Positions 32,952-40,458 of a stretch of 41,430 nucleotides of DNA are shown in pieces. Position 1 is the stretch's first letter; every line of letters begins with the position of its first letter. Source of the DNA: DASZCR01 sp035942915 (GTDB lineage: Bacteria > Acidobacteriota > Blastocatellia > Pyrinomonadales > Pyrinomonadaceae); NCBI GenBank assembly GCA_035942915.1, contig DASZCR010000102.1, positions 1 to 41,430 of the forward strand, read 5' to 3'. Under the pieces are notes generated by a model, which was given only the letters and a program-made list of their open reading frames with translations, was not told where the DNA came from and searched no databases. The position numbers and the translations under genes are program-made.

Positions 32952-35467
32952 AAAAGATGATGCCGCACGCATGGAAAAAATTGGCCGCTCTCCTGGTAGT
33001 CTGCGCCTTTGCGGCGCAGTCGATTCCGGCGGCGACGCTGCCGACCGCCGCGCCCGCATCGGTCGGGATGTCTGCCGAGCGGCTCGCGGCGATTGATGCA
33101 GCCGTCGGGCGCGCCATCGAACGCGGCGAAACGCCGGGCGCAGTCGTCCTCGTCGCACGCAAAGGGCGCATCGCGTGGCGCAAGGCTTACGGCTCGCGCG
33201 CCCTCTCGCCCGCGCGCGAGGCGATGACGACGGACACCATCTTCGACGTTGCAAGCCTGACGAAAGTGGTCGCCACGACGACGAGCATCATGATGCTCGT
33301 CGAGCGCGGGCAGGTGCGTCTGAACGACCCCATCGTGCACTACATCCCCGAACTGAAAGGTGAGGGGCGCGACCGCGTGACGGTCGAACAACTGCTCACG
33401 CATCGCTCCGGCTACGCGCCGGACTTCGACCTGCGCGAGCGTTGGACGGGAACGGAAGAGGCGCTCAAACGGCTCTACGCGGAGCGCCCGCGCAATCCGC
33501 CCGACACGCGTTTCGTCTACAGCGATATCGGCATGATTGCGCTCGGCGAAATCGTCCGGCGCGTTTCCGGCCAGACGCTCGACGAGTTTGCGCGCCGCGA
33601 AATCTTCGAGCCGCTCGGCATGCGCGACACCACCTTCAACCCGCGCGCAGAGTTGCGCCCGCGCATCGCGCCAACCGAGACGCGCCGTGCCATGTCGAGC
33701 TATCTCGGAGGGACGGGCGAGGCGTCCGCAGCGGGCGACGAGATGTTGCGCGGCGAGGTGCACGACCCGACGGCCAATCGCATGAACGGCGTCGCCGGTC
33801 ACGCCGGTCTGTTCTCGACGGCGGACGACCTCGCCGTCTTCTGCCAGATGATTTTGCAGGGCGGCGAATACATGGGACGCCGCATCCTCAGCCCGCTCGG
33901 CGTGGCGACGATGACGCGCGCACGCGCCGTCACGGATGAGGGCGGAGCGCGCGCGCTCGGTTGGGACGTGGCGAGCAGCTTCTCCTCCAATCGCGGCGAC
34001 CTCTTTCCGCTCGGCTCGTTCGGCCACACGGGGTTCACCGGCACGTCCATCTGGATAGACCCGGCCAGCGAGTCTTTCGTCGTCTTCCTGAGCAACCGCG
34101 TCCACCCGGCAGGGAAGGGCGACGTGACGCCGCTGCGCGGGCGCGTCGCCTCCATCGTCGCCTCCGCGATTTCGGACGCCCCCATCGAAGCCGCACGCGC
34201 GCAGACGGCGCGTTACTCGGCGGAGATGCTGGCGAGCCTCACGCGTCTGCAAACGGCGGCGCGCAGCGCCTCCGCCGCCGCCACTAGTGCGACGACGAAC
34301 GCCGCCGGAGCGGAAGCGTCGGTTGATGCCGAGGTCTTAAACGGCATCGACGTTTTGCAACGCGACAACTTCAAACAACTCGCCGGACTACGCATCGGCC
34401 TCATCACGAACCACACGGGGCGCGACCGTCGCGGCCGTCAGACGATTGACGTGCTGCGAGAAGCGCCCCCGTCGGCCAACGTCCAACTCGTCGCACTCTT
34501 CGCGCCAGAGCACGGCATTCGCGGCGCGCTCGACGACAAGGTTTCCGACGCGACCGACGAAAAGACCGGCCTTCCTATCTACTCGCTCTACGGCGAGTCG
34601 CGCCGCCCGCGCCCCGAACACCTGAAGAACTTGCAGGCGCTCGTCTTCGATATCCAAGATGTCGGTGTGCGCTTCTACACGTACATCTCGACGCTCGGCC
34701 ACGTGATGGAGGAAGCGGCTAAAGCGGGCATCCCCGTCTTCGTCCTCGACCGCCCGAATCCTATCGGCGGCCTCGACGTGGAAGGGCCTGTTGCAGACGC
34801 CGACAAACTGACCTTCGTCTCCTATCACACCATCCCTGTGCGTCACGGCATGACGGTCGGCGAACTGGCGCGGCTCTTTAACGAGCAGCGTCGGATTGGT
34901 TGCGACCTGCGCGTCGTACAGATGGAGAACTGGCGGCGCTCGATGTGGCTCGACGCGACGGGACAGATGTGGGTCAACCCTTCGCCCAACATGCGCAGCC
35001 TGACGGAAGCGACACTCTATCCGGGCGTCGGACTGTTGGAGACGACGAACCTCTCGGTCGGTCGCGGCACGGACACGCCTTTCGAGTTGGTCGGCGCGCC
35101 CTGGCTCGACGGACAGAAGTTCGCGCAGTATCTCAACGGCCGCAAACTGCCGGGCGTGCGCTTCGTCCCCATCAGGTTTACGCCGCGCGCTTCGGTCTTC
35201 AAGGGCGAGGAGTGCAGCGGCGTCAACATCATCGTCACAGACCGCGCGCAATTTCGTCCGGTCGAAACCGGCATCGAGATGGCCGTCGCGTTGCGGAAAC
35301 TCTACGCGGCGGAGTGGAAAGTCAATGACTACTTGCGGCTGCTGGCAAACGCCGACACACTTGAGCGACTCAAGCGCGGCGAAGCGACCGAAGAGTTGAT
35401 GCGCGCGTGGCAGCCGCGCCTCGAAGAGTTCCGCCGCGCACGCGCGAACGTGTTACTGTACCGTTAG
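32948..35467 (+). CDS. Fusion of AmiE-like serine hydrolase and NamZ (DUF1343) exo-N-acetylmuramidase
   Basis: The 839-aa protein has a signal peptide (ALLVVCAFAAQSIPAA), then a beta-lactamase-family domain, about residues 40-410. This domain has S103-x-x-K106 (SLTK), Y191 in YSD and H360-T-G. An Ala-rich linker follows, then a DUF1343 domain from about residue 460 with LITNHTGRDRRG, FAPEHGIRG (E521), FDIQDVGVRFYTYISTL and DRPNPIGG. In Bacillus subtilis, AmiE and NamZ are separate products of the murQ-nagZ region; here they form one chain. Expected roles: peptide removal from MurNAc, and exo-cleavage of non-reducing MurNAc. The in-frame junction shows no stop or frameshift. Predicted location is the periplasm or cell surface. 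Confidence 0.92.
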   Translation: MKKMMPHAWKKLAALLVVCAFAAQSIPAATLPTAAPASVGMSAERLAAIDAAVGRAIERGETPGAVVLVARKGRIAWRKAYGSRALSPAREAMTTDTIFDVASLTKVVATTTSIMMLVERGQVRLNDPIVHYIPELKGEGRDRVTVEQLLTHRSGYAPDFDLRERWTGTEEALKRLYAERPRNPPDTRFVYSDIGMIALGEIVRRVSGQTLDEFARREIFEPLGMRDTTFNPRAELRPRIAPTETRRAMSSYLGGTGEASAAGDEMLRGEVHDPTANRMNGVAGHAGLFSTADDLAVFCQMILQGGEYMGRRILSPLGVATMTRARAVTDEGGARALGWDVASSFSSNRGDLFPLGSFGHTGFTGTSIWIDPASESFVVFLSNRVHPAGKGDVTPLRGRVASIVASAISDAPIEAARAQTARYSAEMLASLTRLQTAARSASAAATSATTNAAGAEASVDAEVLNGIDVLQRDNFKQLAGLRIGLITNHTGRDRRGRQTIDVLREAPPSANVQLVALFAPEHGIRGALDDKVSDATDEKTGLPIYSLYGESRRPRPEHLKNLQALVFDIQDVGVRFYTYISTLGHVMEEAAKAGIPVFVLDRPNPIGGLDVEGPVADADKLTFVSYHTIPVRHGMTVGELARLFNEQRRIGCDLRVVQMENWRRSMWLDATGQMWVNPSPNMRSLTEATLYPGVGLLETTNLSVGRGTDTPFELVGAPWLDGQKFAQYLNGRKLPGVRFVPIRFTPRASVFKGEECSGVNIIVTDRAQFRPVETGIEMAVALRKLYAAEWKVNDYLRLLANADTLERLKRGEATEELMRAWQPRLEEFRRARANVLLYR

Positions 35468-35616
35468 GGTTAATCGAGCAAAGAGGTTTCACTCCGCGAC
35501 GCCGAGCCGCGAAGAAGAAGAGCGCGAAGCGTGAAGTTGTGACACGACTGAGCGTGCTTTCTTTTGCGCCTTCGCGTGTGCGCGCGAAACCTGTCTCTGT
35601 GATGTGAGGAGAAACG
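35468..35616. other. Intergenic region with long imperfect inverted repeat
   Basis: This 149-bp gap holds AGAGGTTTCACTCCGCG near the left end and CGCGCGAAACCTGTCTCT near the right end as imperfect complementary arms. Between them lie several CGCGAAG/CTTCGCG copies that could form internal stems. It ends with GAGGAGAAACG just before the nuclease ATG, a good ribosome-binding site. It may separate the nuclease gene from the upstream operon or act as a processing site. Confidence 0.4.
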
Positions 35617-36546
35617 ATGAAGCGTCAGGTCTGCCGGTCTTTCTTGATTGTCGCGTTGTTGCTGGGAGCGCACATGCCCGCGCTGGCGTGGCACGATGTC
35701 GGCCACATGGTTGTCGCGCAGATTGCTTATCTGCGTCTGACGCCTGCGGCCAAGCAGCAGGTTGACCGCCTGCTCGTGACCGCGCCCGACAAGCGCGCGC
35801 TCGTCTTCTATTGCGACAAGACCTACGACCCCGTCCAGATTGCCGTCTGGATGGACGACATCAAAGGCGACTCGCTCAACGACGATTATGCCAACTGGCA
35901 TTACACCAACCACCGGCCGTTTTTCGACGGCGTGCCCGAACGCACCAACATCGGCCCCGAAGCCACCAACGTCCTCGACCGCATCAACTGGGCGCTCGCC
36001 ACTCTCCGCAAGGGCACAGGACGCGACAAGACCGACGCCGAAACGCTCGGCTTCCTCTTCCACCTCGTCGGAGACGTGCATCAGCCTCTCCATACGACGA
36101 CGCGCTACACGGCGCGTCTGCCCGAAGGCGATGCGGGCGGCAACGGCTTCCCCGTGACGATGCCCGCCGAGACGCGCATCCGCAACCTTCATTCCTACTG
36201 GGATTCGGCCGCCGGTCTCTTCGGCTTCGACAGCCCTCGCCGCCCGCTCGACGACGCAGGCAAGGCGCGCATCCGTGCCCTCGCCGAACAGGTGATGGCC
36301 GCCAACCCCGCGCAGTCGATGCCGGAATGGAGAGAGCAGAACGTGCAACTGTGGGTGGAGGAGAGCAGTCGTCTCACGCGCGAGGCCGTCTACAACGGCA
36401 TCCGCGAGAACGAGACGCCTTCGCGCGCCTACACGGAACGCGCGCAGAAAGTCGCTTCGCGCCGCCTCGCGCTCGCCGGTTATCGTCTCGCCAACGTGCT
36501 CAACAGCCTCTACGTCGAGAGCAGGCCGCAGGGCAACAACCGTTAA
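35617..36546 (+). CDS. Secreted S1/P1-type nuclease
   Basis: The 309-aa protein has a signal peptide with expected cleavage after ALA, leaving Trp25 as the mature N-terminus. S1/P1 nucleases use an N-terminal Trp as a zinc ligand. Further zinc-ligand motifs are WHDVGHMVVAQIA, DDYANWHYTNH, HLVGDVHQPLHTT and the LHSYWDS segment. It should degrade single-stranded DNA and RNA, with 3'-nucleotidase activity, outside the cytoplasm. It follows the peptidoglycan hydrolase genes on the same strand, so phosphate or nucleotide scavenging from dead cells would fit. Confidence 0.94.
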   Translation: MKRQVCRSFLIVALLLGAHMPALAWHDVGHMVVAQIAYLRLTPAAKQQVDRLLVTAPDKRALVFYCDKTYDPVQIAVWMDDIKGDSLNDDYANWHYTNHRPFFDGVPERTNIGPEATNVLDRINWALATLRKGTGRDKTDAETLGFLFHLVGDVHQPLHTTTRYTARLPEGDAGGNGFPVTMPAETRIRNLHSYWDSAAGLFGFDSPRRPLDDAGKARIRALAEQVMAANPAQSMPEWREQNVQLWVEESSRLTREAVYNGIRENETPSRAYTERAQKVASRRLALAGYRLANVLNSLYVESRPQGNNR

Positions 36547-36551
36547 CCGGG

Positions 36552-37196
36552 TCAGGCGACGGCGTTGAGCGCGTGGCGCGAGACGGTGGTGTAGACCGAG
36601 CCTGCGGGCGAGAGTTGGCTGCGGACGAGGACGAGTTCGGAGACCGTGAAAGGCTCTGTCTCGAAGGCGCTCTCGCGGTGGAGCGCGGCGAGCGTGCGCG
36701 TGCCCGTCGGCGAGCGCAGCCGCGCCACCGTCAGGTGCGGACGATAGGCTCGCTGCTCGCGCTTGAACCCCTCACGCGCACAAGCCTCTTCAAGACGCGC
36801 TTGCAGGCGCGATAACTCGCCCGACGCGTCTGTGACGCCGAGCCAGAGAACGCGCGGCTCGCCCCTCGGCGGAAACGCTCCCGTCCCTTCAATCTTCAAC
36901 TCAAACGGCGACACATCGGCCACAGCCTCTCCGGCCGCGCGCTTGAGTTCCTCAATCCTCTGCAACGCCACCTCGCCGACGAACTTGAGCGTGACGTGCA
37001 TCTTCTCCGGGCGTTCCCAACTCGCCCTGACCTGCGGCGCACGCGCACGCAGATGAGAGAGATGCTCACCCGCGCTCTCTCTCACGCTGCGCGGCAACTC
37101 GACGGCGAAGAAGACGCGCCAGCGCGCGGCCTCGTCCTCTGTGCGCGCCTCGCTTTCGGCGCGCGTCTCCGATGGCTCTGAATCTCTGCGGCTCAC
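36552..37196 (-). CDS. thpR: RNA 2',3'-cyclic phosphodiesterase (2'-5' RNA ligase family)
   Basis: The 214-aa protein has the two HxT motifs of the 2H phosphoesterase superfamily, MHVTLKFVGEV and PHLTVARLRSP, and the bacterial ThpR start RVFFAVELPRSVRE. An extra N-terminal segment of about 25 residues is Glu/Arg-rich. Activity would be opening of 2',3'-cyclic phosphates on RNA. It converges with the nuclease gene (5 bp between stops) and lies 8 bp after the heme-binding gene, so it is probably co-transcribed with it. Confidence 0.92.
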   Translation of the reverse strand: MSRRDSEPSETRAESEARTEDEAARWRVFFAVELPRSVRESAGEHLSHLRARAPQVRASWERPEKMHVTLKFVGEVALQRIEELKRAAGEAVADVSPFELKIEGTGAFPPRGEPRVLWLGVTDASGELSRLQARLEEACAREGFKREQRAYRPHLTVARLRSPTGTRTLAALHRESAFETEPFTVSELVLVRSQLSPAGSVYTTVSRHALNAVA

Positions 37197-37204
37197 GCCT
37201 GCGT

Positions 37205-37720
37205 TTATCTACGCGCGCTCTCCCCTGTGTCAAGCTTCGCCCTGCCGGTTTCGCTGCGCGCCGCCGCGAGACGCTCGCGCTCCGTCTGCGACCACTCGCA
37301 GAGGGCGGCCACGTCCTGCGGCGACAGACGCGCAGAGCGATGAAGGAGCGTGTAAGAGCCGAGCGGCATCGTGCCCGCTTTGGCCGTCCGGCAGATGTCG
37401 GAGAGGAGATGTGCGGCCTCGTCCCGGTCGTAGCCAGACCACTCGGAGAGGTTCAAGTGCTGGCGGCCGTGTTTGACGTGGTCGGCGACGAACCAAGAGG
37501 CGGGAGCTATCTGGCTGTACCACGGCCACGTGGTGCGGTTCGAGTGACAATCCATGCAGGAGCGATTGAGTATCGAGGCGACGCGCTCGTTCATGCGCGC
37601 GTGCGCGGCGAGCGAACGGGAGTCGTCTGTCGGAGGGTTAACGCGTGCAGGCCGGACGAACTGCGCGGCGGCGAAGAGCGCAAAGAGCAGGACGCAGGCG
37701 AACTTGAGCAGCTTACGCAT
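37205..37720 (-). CDS. Exported heme-binding-domain protein (CxxCH)
   Basis: The 171-aa protein has an N-terminal membrane/signal segment (FACVLLFALFAAAQFV) and one c-type heme motif CMDCH (C55, C58, H59) in a conserved SILNRSCMDCHSNRTTWPWYSQIAPASW context. This matches the Haem_bd family found mainly in Bacteroidetes and Acidobacteria. Covalent heme attachment in the periplasm is expected. ATG 37720 is supported by AGGAG at 8 nt; a GTG three codons earlier is less likely. The gene sits downstream of the dioxygenase gene across a strong hairpin. Confidence 0.88.
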   Translation of the reverse strand: MRKLLKFACVLLFALFAAAQFVRPARVNPPTDDSRSLAAHARMNERVASILNRSCMDCHSNRTTWPWYSQIAPASWFVADHVKHGRQHLNLSEWSGYDRDEAAHLLSDICRTAKAGTMPLGSYTLLHRSARLSPQDVAALCEWSQTERERLAAARSETGRAKLDTGESARR

Positions 37721-37741
37721 CTGAAACACTCCTGACGTGTG

Positions 37742-37774
37742 ACGGGCGCACGCCTTCAGGAGACGTGCGCCCGT
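37742..37774. terminator. Perfect 11-bp GC-rich hairpin between dioxygenase and heme-binding genes
   Basis: ACGGGCGCACG (37742-37752) pairs perfectly with CGTGCGCCCGT (37764-37774) around an 11-nt loop. It lies downstream of the dioxygenase stop (37851) and about 20 nt before the heme-binding gene start, with no T-tract. It may be an attenuator or mRNA-processing stem within the operon. Confidence 0.55.
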
Positions 37775-37850
37775 GTCGGTCGGCGTCGCCGTGATGACTG
37801 CTTGGAACGATGTTTGGTGTCTGTGTGCTTAAACGAGCCGTGTGTGCGCG

Positions 37851-38477
37851 TCAGAGGCGTTCAAGCCTGATGTCGCGCGTGCACCTGAGCAGGCCGTTGC
37901 CGTCTCGTCTGATAAGCATGATGGGAGAGAAAGAGCCGCTGCCTTCGTGGCGCGCGCGCATCGCTTCGGTCAGGAGCGGGTCGCCCGCAAACCAGAACTC
38001 GTCTATCCAGCGTTCCCTGTAGCCCGCGCCGGAGGCAGAGGAGTGGATGTGCGCGGGGTTGGTTCTGTTGGCGTAGGCGGCCGGTTTGATGGTCGTGAAC
38101 TCGTAACGGCCGGAGGCATCCGTCCGCATCCATCCGCGCAGGCGCGGCGTCGGCGGCGTGCCCCGTCCGTCGTAGGGTTGGTCGGAATATTTGCCGCGCG
38201 CGTCCGTGTGATAGACGTAGAGCGTGATGCCGGAGAGAGGCGTGCGTCCGTCGGCGTCGAAGATACGGCCGGAGACGATGAGCGGCTCGCCCGGTTCATC
38301 CTTGCCGGTTATCGTCGTGCGCCAAGAGAGGTTGGCGGGCGGCTGTTCGTCGGAGCGCGCCGCCACGTCTGCGAGGCGTTGCGTGCCGCAGCCGAGGATG
38401 GAGAGACCAGCGAGCGAGACGCAGGCGCGTCCGATGAACTCGCGGCGTGTGGGCAGATGAAAATCCGAGCGCTTCAT
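37851..38477 (-). CDS. Tat-exported intradiol-dioxygenase-like lipoprotein
   Basis: The 208-aa protein has a twin-arginine motif (RREFIG, residues 11-16), a hydrophobic stretch and a lipobox ending at C30 (SILGC), so a folded, iron-loaded lipoprotein is expected. The beta-sandwich part carries all four ligands of non-heme Fe(III) intradiol dioxygenases: Y97 in GKYS, Y135 in KPAAY, and H143 and H145 in PAHIH. The substrate may be a catechol or other o-diphenol, but members of this exported subgroup are poorly characterised. GGAGGT lies 5 nt before the ATG. It follows the anti-sigma gene by 31 bp. Confidence 0.85.
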   Translation of the reverse strand: MKRSDFHLPTRREFIGRACVSLAGLSILGCGTQRLADVAARSDEQPPANLSWRTTITGKDEPGEPLIVSGRIFDADGRTPLSGITLYVYHTDARGKYSDQPYDGRGTPPTPRLRGWMRTDASGRYEFTTIKPAAYANRTNPAHIHSSASGAGYRERWIDEFWFAGDPLLTEAMRARHEGSGSFSPIMLIRRDGNGLLRCTRDIRLERL

Positions 38478-38508
38478 GACAAACCTCCACAGTCAAGAGA
38501 AAGAAGAC

Positions 38509-39687
38509 CTAACGCCAGAGCTTGCGCCAGACGCGGCGCACGCCCGGTATGCTCTCTTCGTGCCAGACGGACTGTAAATTGTCTTTCCAGCTTTCGAGCA
38601 TCGACGCGTCGAGTTGCAGCACGCCCTCGCGCGTGACGCCTGCCGGCGGCGGCGCCAGCGCGGAGAGCCGTTCGTAGACGCGCACGCGCTCCTCGCCTTC
38701 GACGCGCGGCAGCATGTGCCACAGCGTCAGCGTGTCGCGCGGGCGCGCGTCCGCGAGCACGACGTTGAGCGCATCGCCTGCGCCGCGCTCGAAGTCGAAA
38801 CGCGCCAGCGCATCGAGGAAGCTTTCTGAGGCGTCCTCGAAAAAGGGCGTCCCCGGCCCCGTTCCCGGCTCCGTCGCACAGGCCGCACCGGCCGGGACGA
38901 CCGACTCGCGGTCTTTCAGTTCGAGCGCGACCCATCCGGAAGTGACGCGCAGGAGACTGCGCCCCGCATCGTCAACTTCAAGCGTGTAGGCGCAGCCGAG
39001 GTCTGCGGCGACGGCCGACGGCGTGTTGACGAAAAAGAGGCGCGGCGGCGCCCAGATGCGCGCGCTGATGCGCCCGCGTTCAAGCTCAAGCCGATGCTCC
39101 GTGAGCCGCGTCTCCAACAGACGGACGCGCGTTCCGGGGTCAATCTCGACGGCGCCGATGTTCGCCACCTTAACCTCTGCGCGCGAGGCCGCGTCCGTCT
39201 CCAACCACTCGCCGACGGCGAGACGCCCGCGCTCGCCCACCTTGCGCGAAGCCACGAGCGGCACGCCTTCGAGCCGCGCCACTTCCCACGCCGGACGCGT
39301 CGCGCGCCGGTAGGCCAGAAAGGTCGCTCCTGAGAGTGCGGCCAAGAGCAGGACGGCGAGGGCGAAGCGTGTTCGGAGCGGCGCGAAGACGGTGCGTCGG
39401 CGTGCGCCGGAGAGGGAAGCGACCTGCGAGGTCTGCGCGTCGGTTGTCCTTCGTGTGTGCGCGGGAGTTTTGCTTAACTGCGCTTCGAGGTCGTCCCAGA
39501 GTGTCGCGGGCGCGGAGACGACGGGCAACTCTTCGGCGAGACGGACGCCCAACTTGACCTGCTCAAACTCGGCGCGGCAACGCGCGCACGCGTCGAGATG
39601 ATGCGCGACGCGCTCCGAGTCGCGCACACTCAACTCGCCGTGCGCGTAAGCCGACAAATCTTTACCGACGTGTTTGCCGAATATCAT
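38509..39687 (-). CDS. Transmembrane anti-sigma factor with zinc finger and FecR domain
   Basis: The 392-aa protein has an N-terminal zinc-binding anti-sigma motif H30-x3-C34-x2-C37 in VAHHLDACARC. One membrane helix follows (RTRFALAVLLLAALSGATFLAYRR, about residues 104-128). A periplasmic FecR-like domain then has GERGRLAVGEWLETDAASRAEVKVANIG and GRISARIW. The last 130 residues form a further domain with no recognised motif. It should sequester the upstream sigma factor; its start overlaps the sigma stop (ATGA). No TonB receptor is adjacent, so the input signal is unknown. Confidence 0.9.
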   Translation of the reverse strand: MIFGKHVGKDLSAYAHGELSVRDSERVAHHLDACARCRAEFEQVKLGVRLAEELPVVSAPATLWDDLEAQLSKTPAHTRRTTDAQTSQVASLSGARRRTVFAPLRTRFALAVLLLAALSGATFLAYRRATRPAWEVARLEGVPLVASRKVGERGRLAVGEWLETDAASRAEVKVANIGAVEIDPGTRVRLLETRLTEHRLELERGRISARIWAPPRLFFVNTPSAVAADLGCAYTLEVDDAGRSLLRVTSGWVALELKDRESVVPAGAACATEPGTGPGTPFFEDASESFLDALARFDFERGAGDALNVVLADARPRDTLTLWHMLPRVEGEERVRVYERLSALAPPPAGVTREGVLQLDASMLESWKDNLQSVWHEESIPGVRRVWRKLWR

Positions 39688-40289
39688 TGCTTAAAACCCG
39701 CTCCCCTCGACGAAAGTGTCCCGCGCAGGTGGCCGAGTCGCTCGGCGAGAGCCTTGTGCCCGCGATTGAGACGCGAGGCGACCGTGCCCTTCGAGCAGCC
39801 GAGCACCTCTGCAATCTCTTCGTATGAAAGCTCCTCGAAATATTTCAACAGGATGGCGATTCTCAGCTTCGGTCTGAGCGACGCGACCGCCTCCTTGACG
39901 CTGTCGGCCAACTCGTAGCGCGCCACAACGTCTTCCTGCGTCCCGCCGAGTGGTCGCGCCGACAATTCGGGCGCGTCGCCGAAGCCGATGAAACGACGGC
40001 GCTTGCGCTGTTCGTCGAGACACGCGTTGGTGGCGAGACGATACAGCCACGTCGTAAACTCGGCGTCGTGTTTGAACTGGCCGATGACGGAGAAGAGTTT
40101 GAGGAAGACCTGCTGCGTGAGGTCTGAGGCCGTCTCCGTGTCGCCGCCGAAGAAGTAGAGCGCGACCGAGTAGACCCTGTCCTTGTAGTTCTCGAAGAGG
40201 AGGCGGAAGGCTTCGCGGTCGCCGCGCTGGCAGGCCGCGATGACCTGCTCGCTCGTTTCGCGTTCGCTCATGACCGCGCACCGCTCCAT
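39684..40289 (-). CDS. ECF-family RNA polymerase sigma factor
   Basis: The 201-aa protein contains region 2 (AFRLLFENYKDRVYSVALYFFGG, DLTQQVFLKLFS, FTTWLYRLATNACLDEQRKRRR). Region 4 follows (LRPKLRIAILLKYFEELSYEEIAEVLGCSKGTVASRLNRGHKAL). ATG 40289 is chosen because GGAGG lies 7 nt upstream; an internal ATG at 40271 is possible. The gene overlaps the anti-sigma gene by 4 nt. A GGAA/GTCTAA promoter-like pair upstream suggests it drives its own transcription. Confidence 0.96.
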   Translation of the reverse strand: MERCAVMSERETSEQVIAACQRGDREAFRLLFENYKDRVYSVALYFFGGDTETASDLTQQVFLKLFSVIGQFKHDAEFTTWLYRLATNACLDEQRKRRRFIGFGDAPELSARPLGGTQEDVVARYELADSVKEAVASLRPKLRIAILLKYFEELSYEEIAEVLGCSKGTVASRLNRGHKALAERLGHLRGTLSSRGAGFKQ

Positions 40290-40323
40290 TCGGTTTCCTC
40301 CGTCAATTTCAAACGTCGAACAG

Positions 40324-40352
40324 TTAGACGCATGCCGCCAAGCTTTTCTTCC
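40324..40352 (-). promoter_or_regulatory. Candidate ECF-type autoregulated promoter
   Basis: On the minus strand GGAAGAA (40346-40352) is separated by 16 nt from GTCTAA (40324-40329), resembling the sigma-E consensus GGAACTT...GTCTAA. The start expected near 40317 gives a leader of about 28 nt that contains the GGAGG ribosome-binding site. Autoregulation is common for ECF factors; here it is inferred. Confidence 0.45.
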
Positions 40353-40377
40353 ATTTTCGCGCGAAAGGCAAGTGCGG

Positions 40378-40407
40378 TTGACGCTCGCCGAGCGCGGGCA
40401 TTACAAT
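40378..40407 (+). promoter_or_regulatory. Predicted sigma-70 promoter of the outer-membrane-like protein gene
   Basis: TTGACG (40378-40383, 5 of 6) is followed after 18 nt by TACAAT (40402-40407, 5 of 6). Transcription from about 40414 gives a 45-nt leader to ATG 40459, or nearly leaderless translation if the in-frame GTG at 40420 is used. Confidence 0.5.
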
Positions 40408-40458
40408 TCGCCGGGTCTTGTGCGAAATTCTCTCGGCCGGAGCAAACCACTGAAACAG

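Noticed and set aside
29042..34252. Very long open frames on the minus strand opposite murQ, symporter, nagZ and the fusion gene
   Set aside because: They are Arg-, Ala-, His- and Asp-rich translations of the antisense strand of strongly supported genes. GC-rich codon use makes such shadows common; none shows a domain or start signal.
32948..35467. Fusion gene as a sequencing or assembly join of two genes
   Set aside because: The frame is continuous through an Ala-rich linker with normal codon use, and both domains are complete. A fusion is the simplest reading, though long reads would confirm it.
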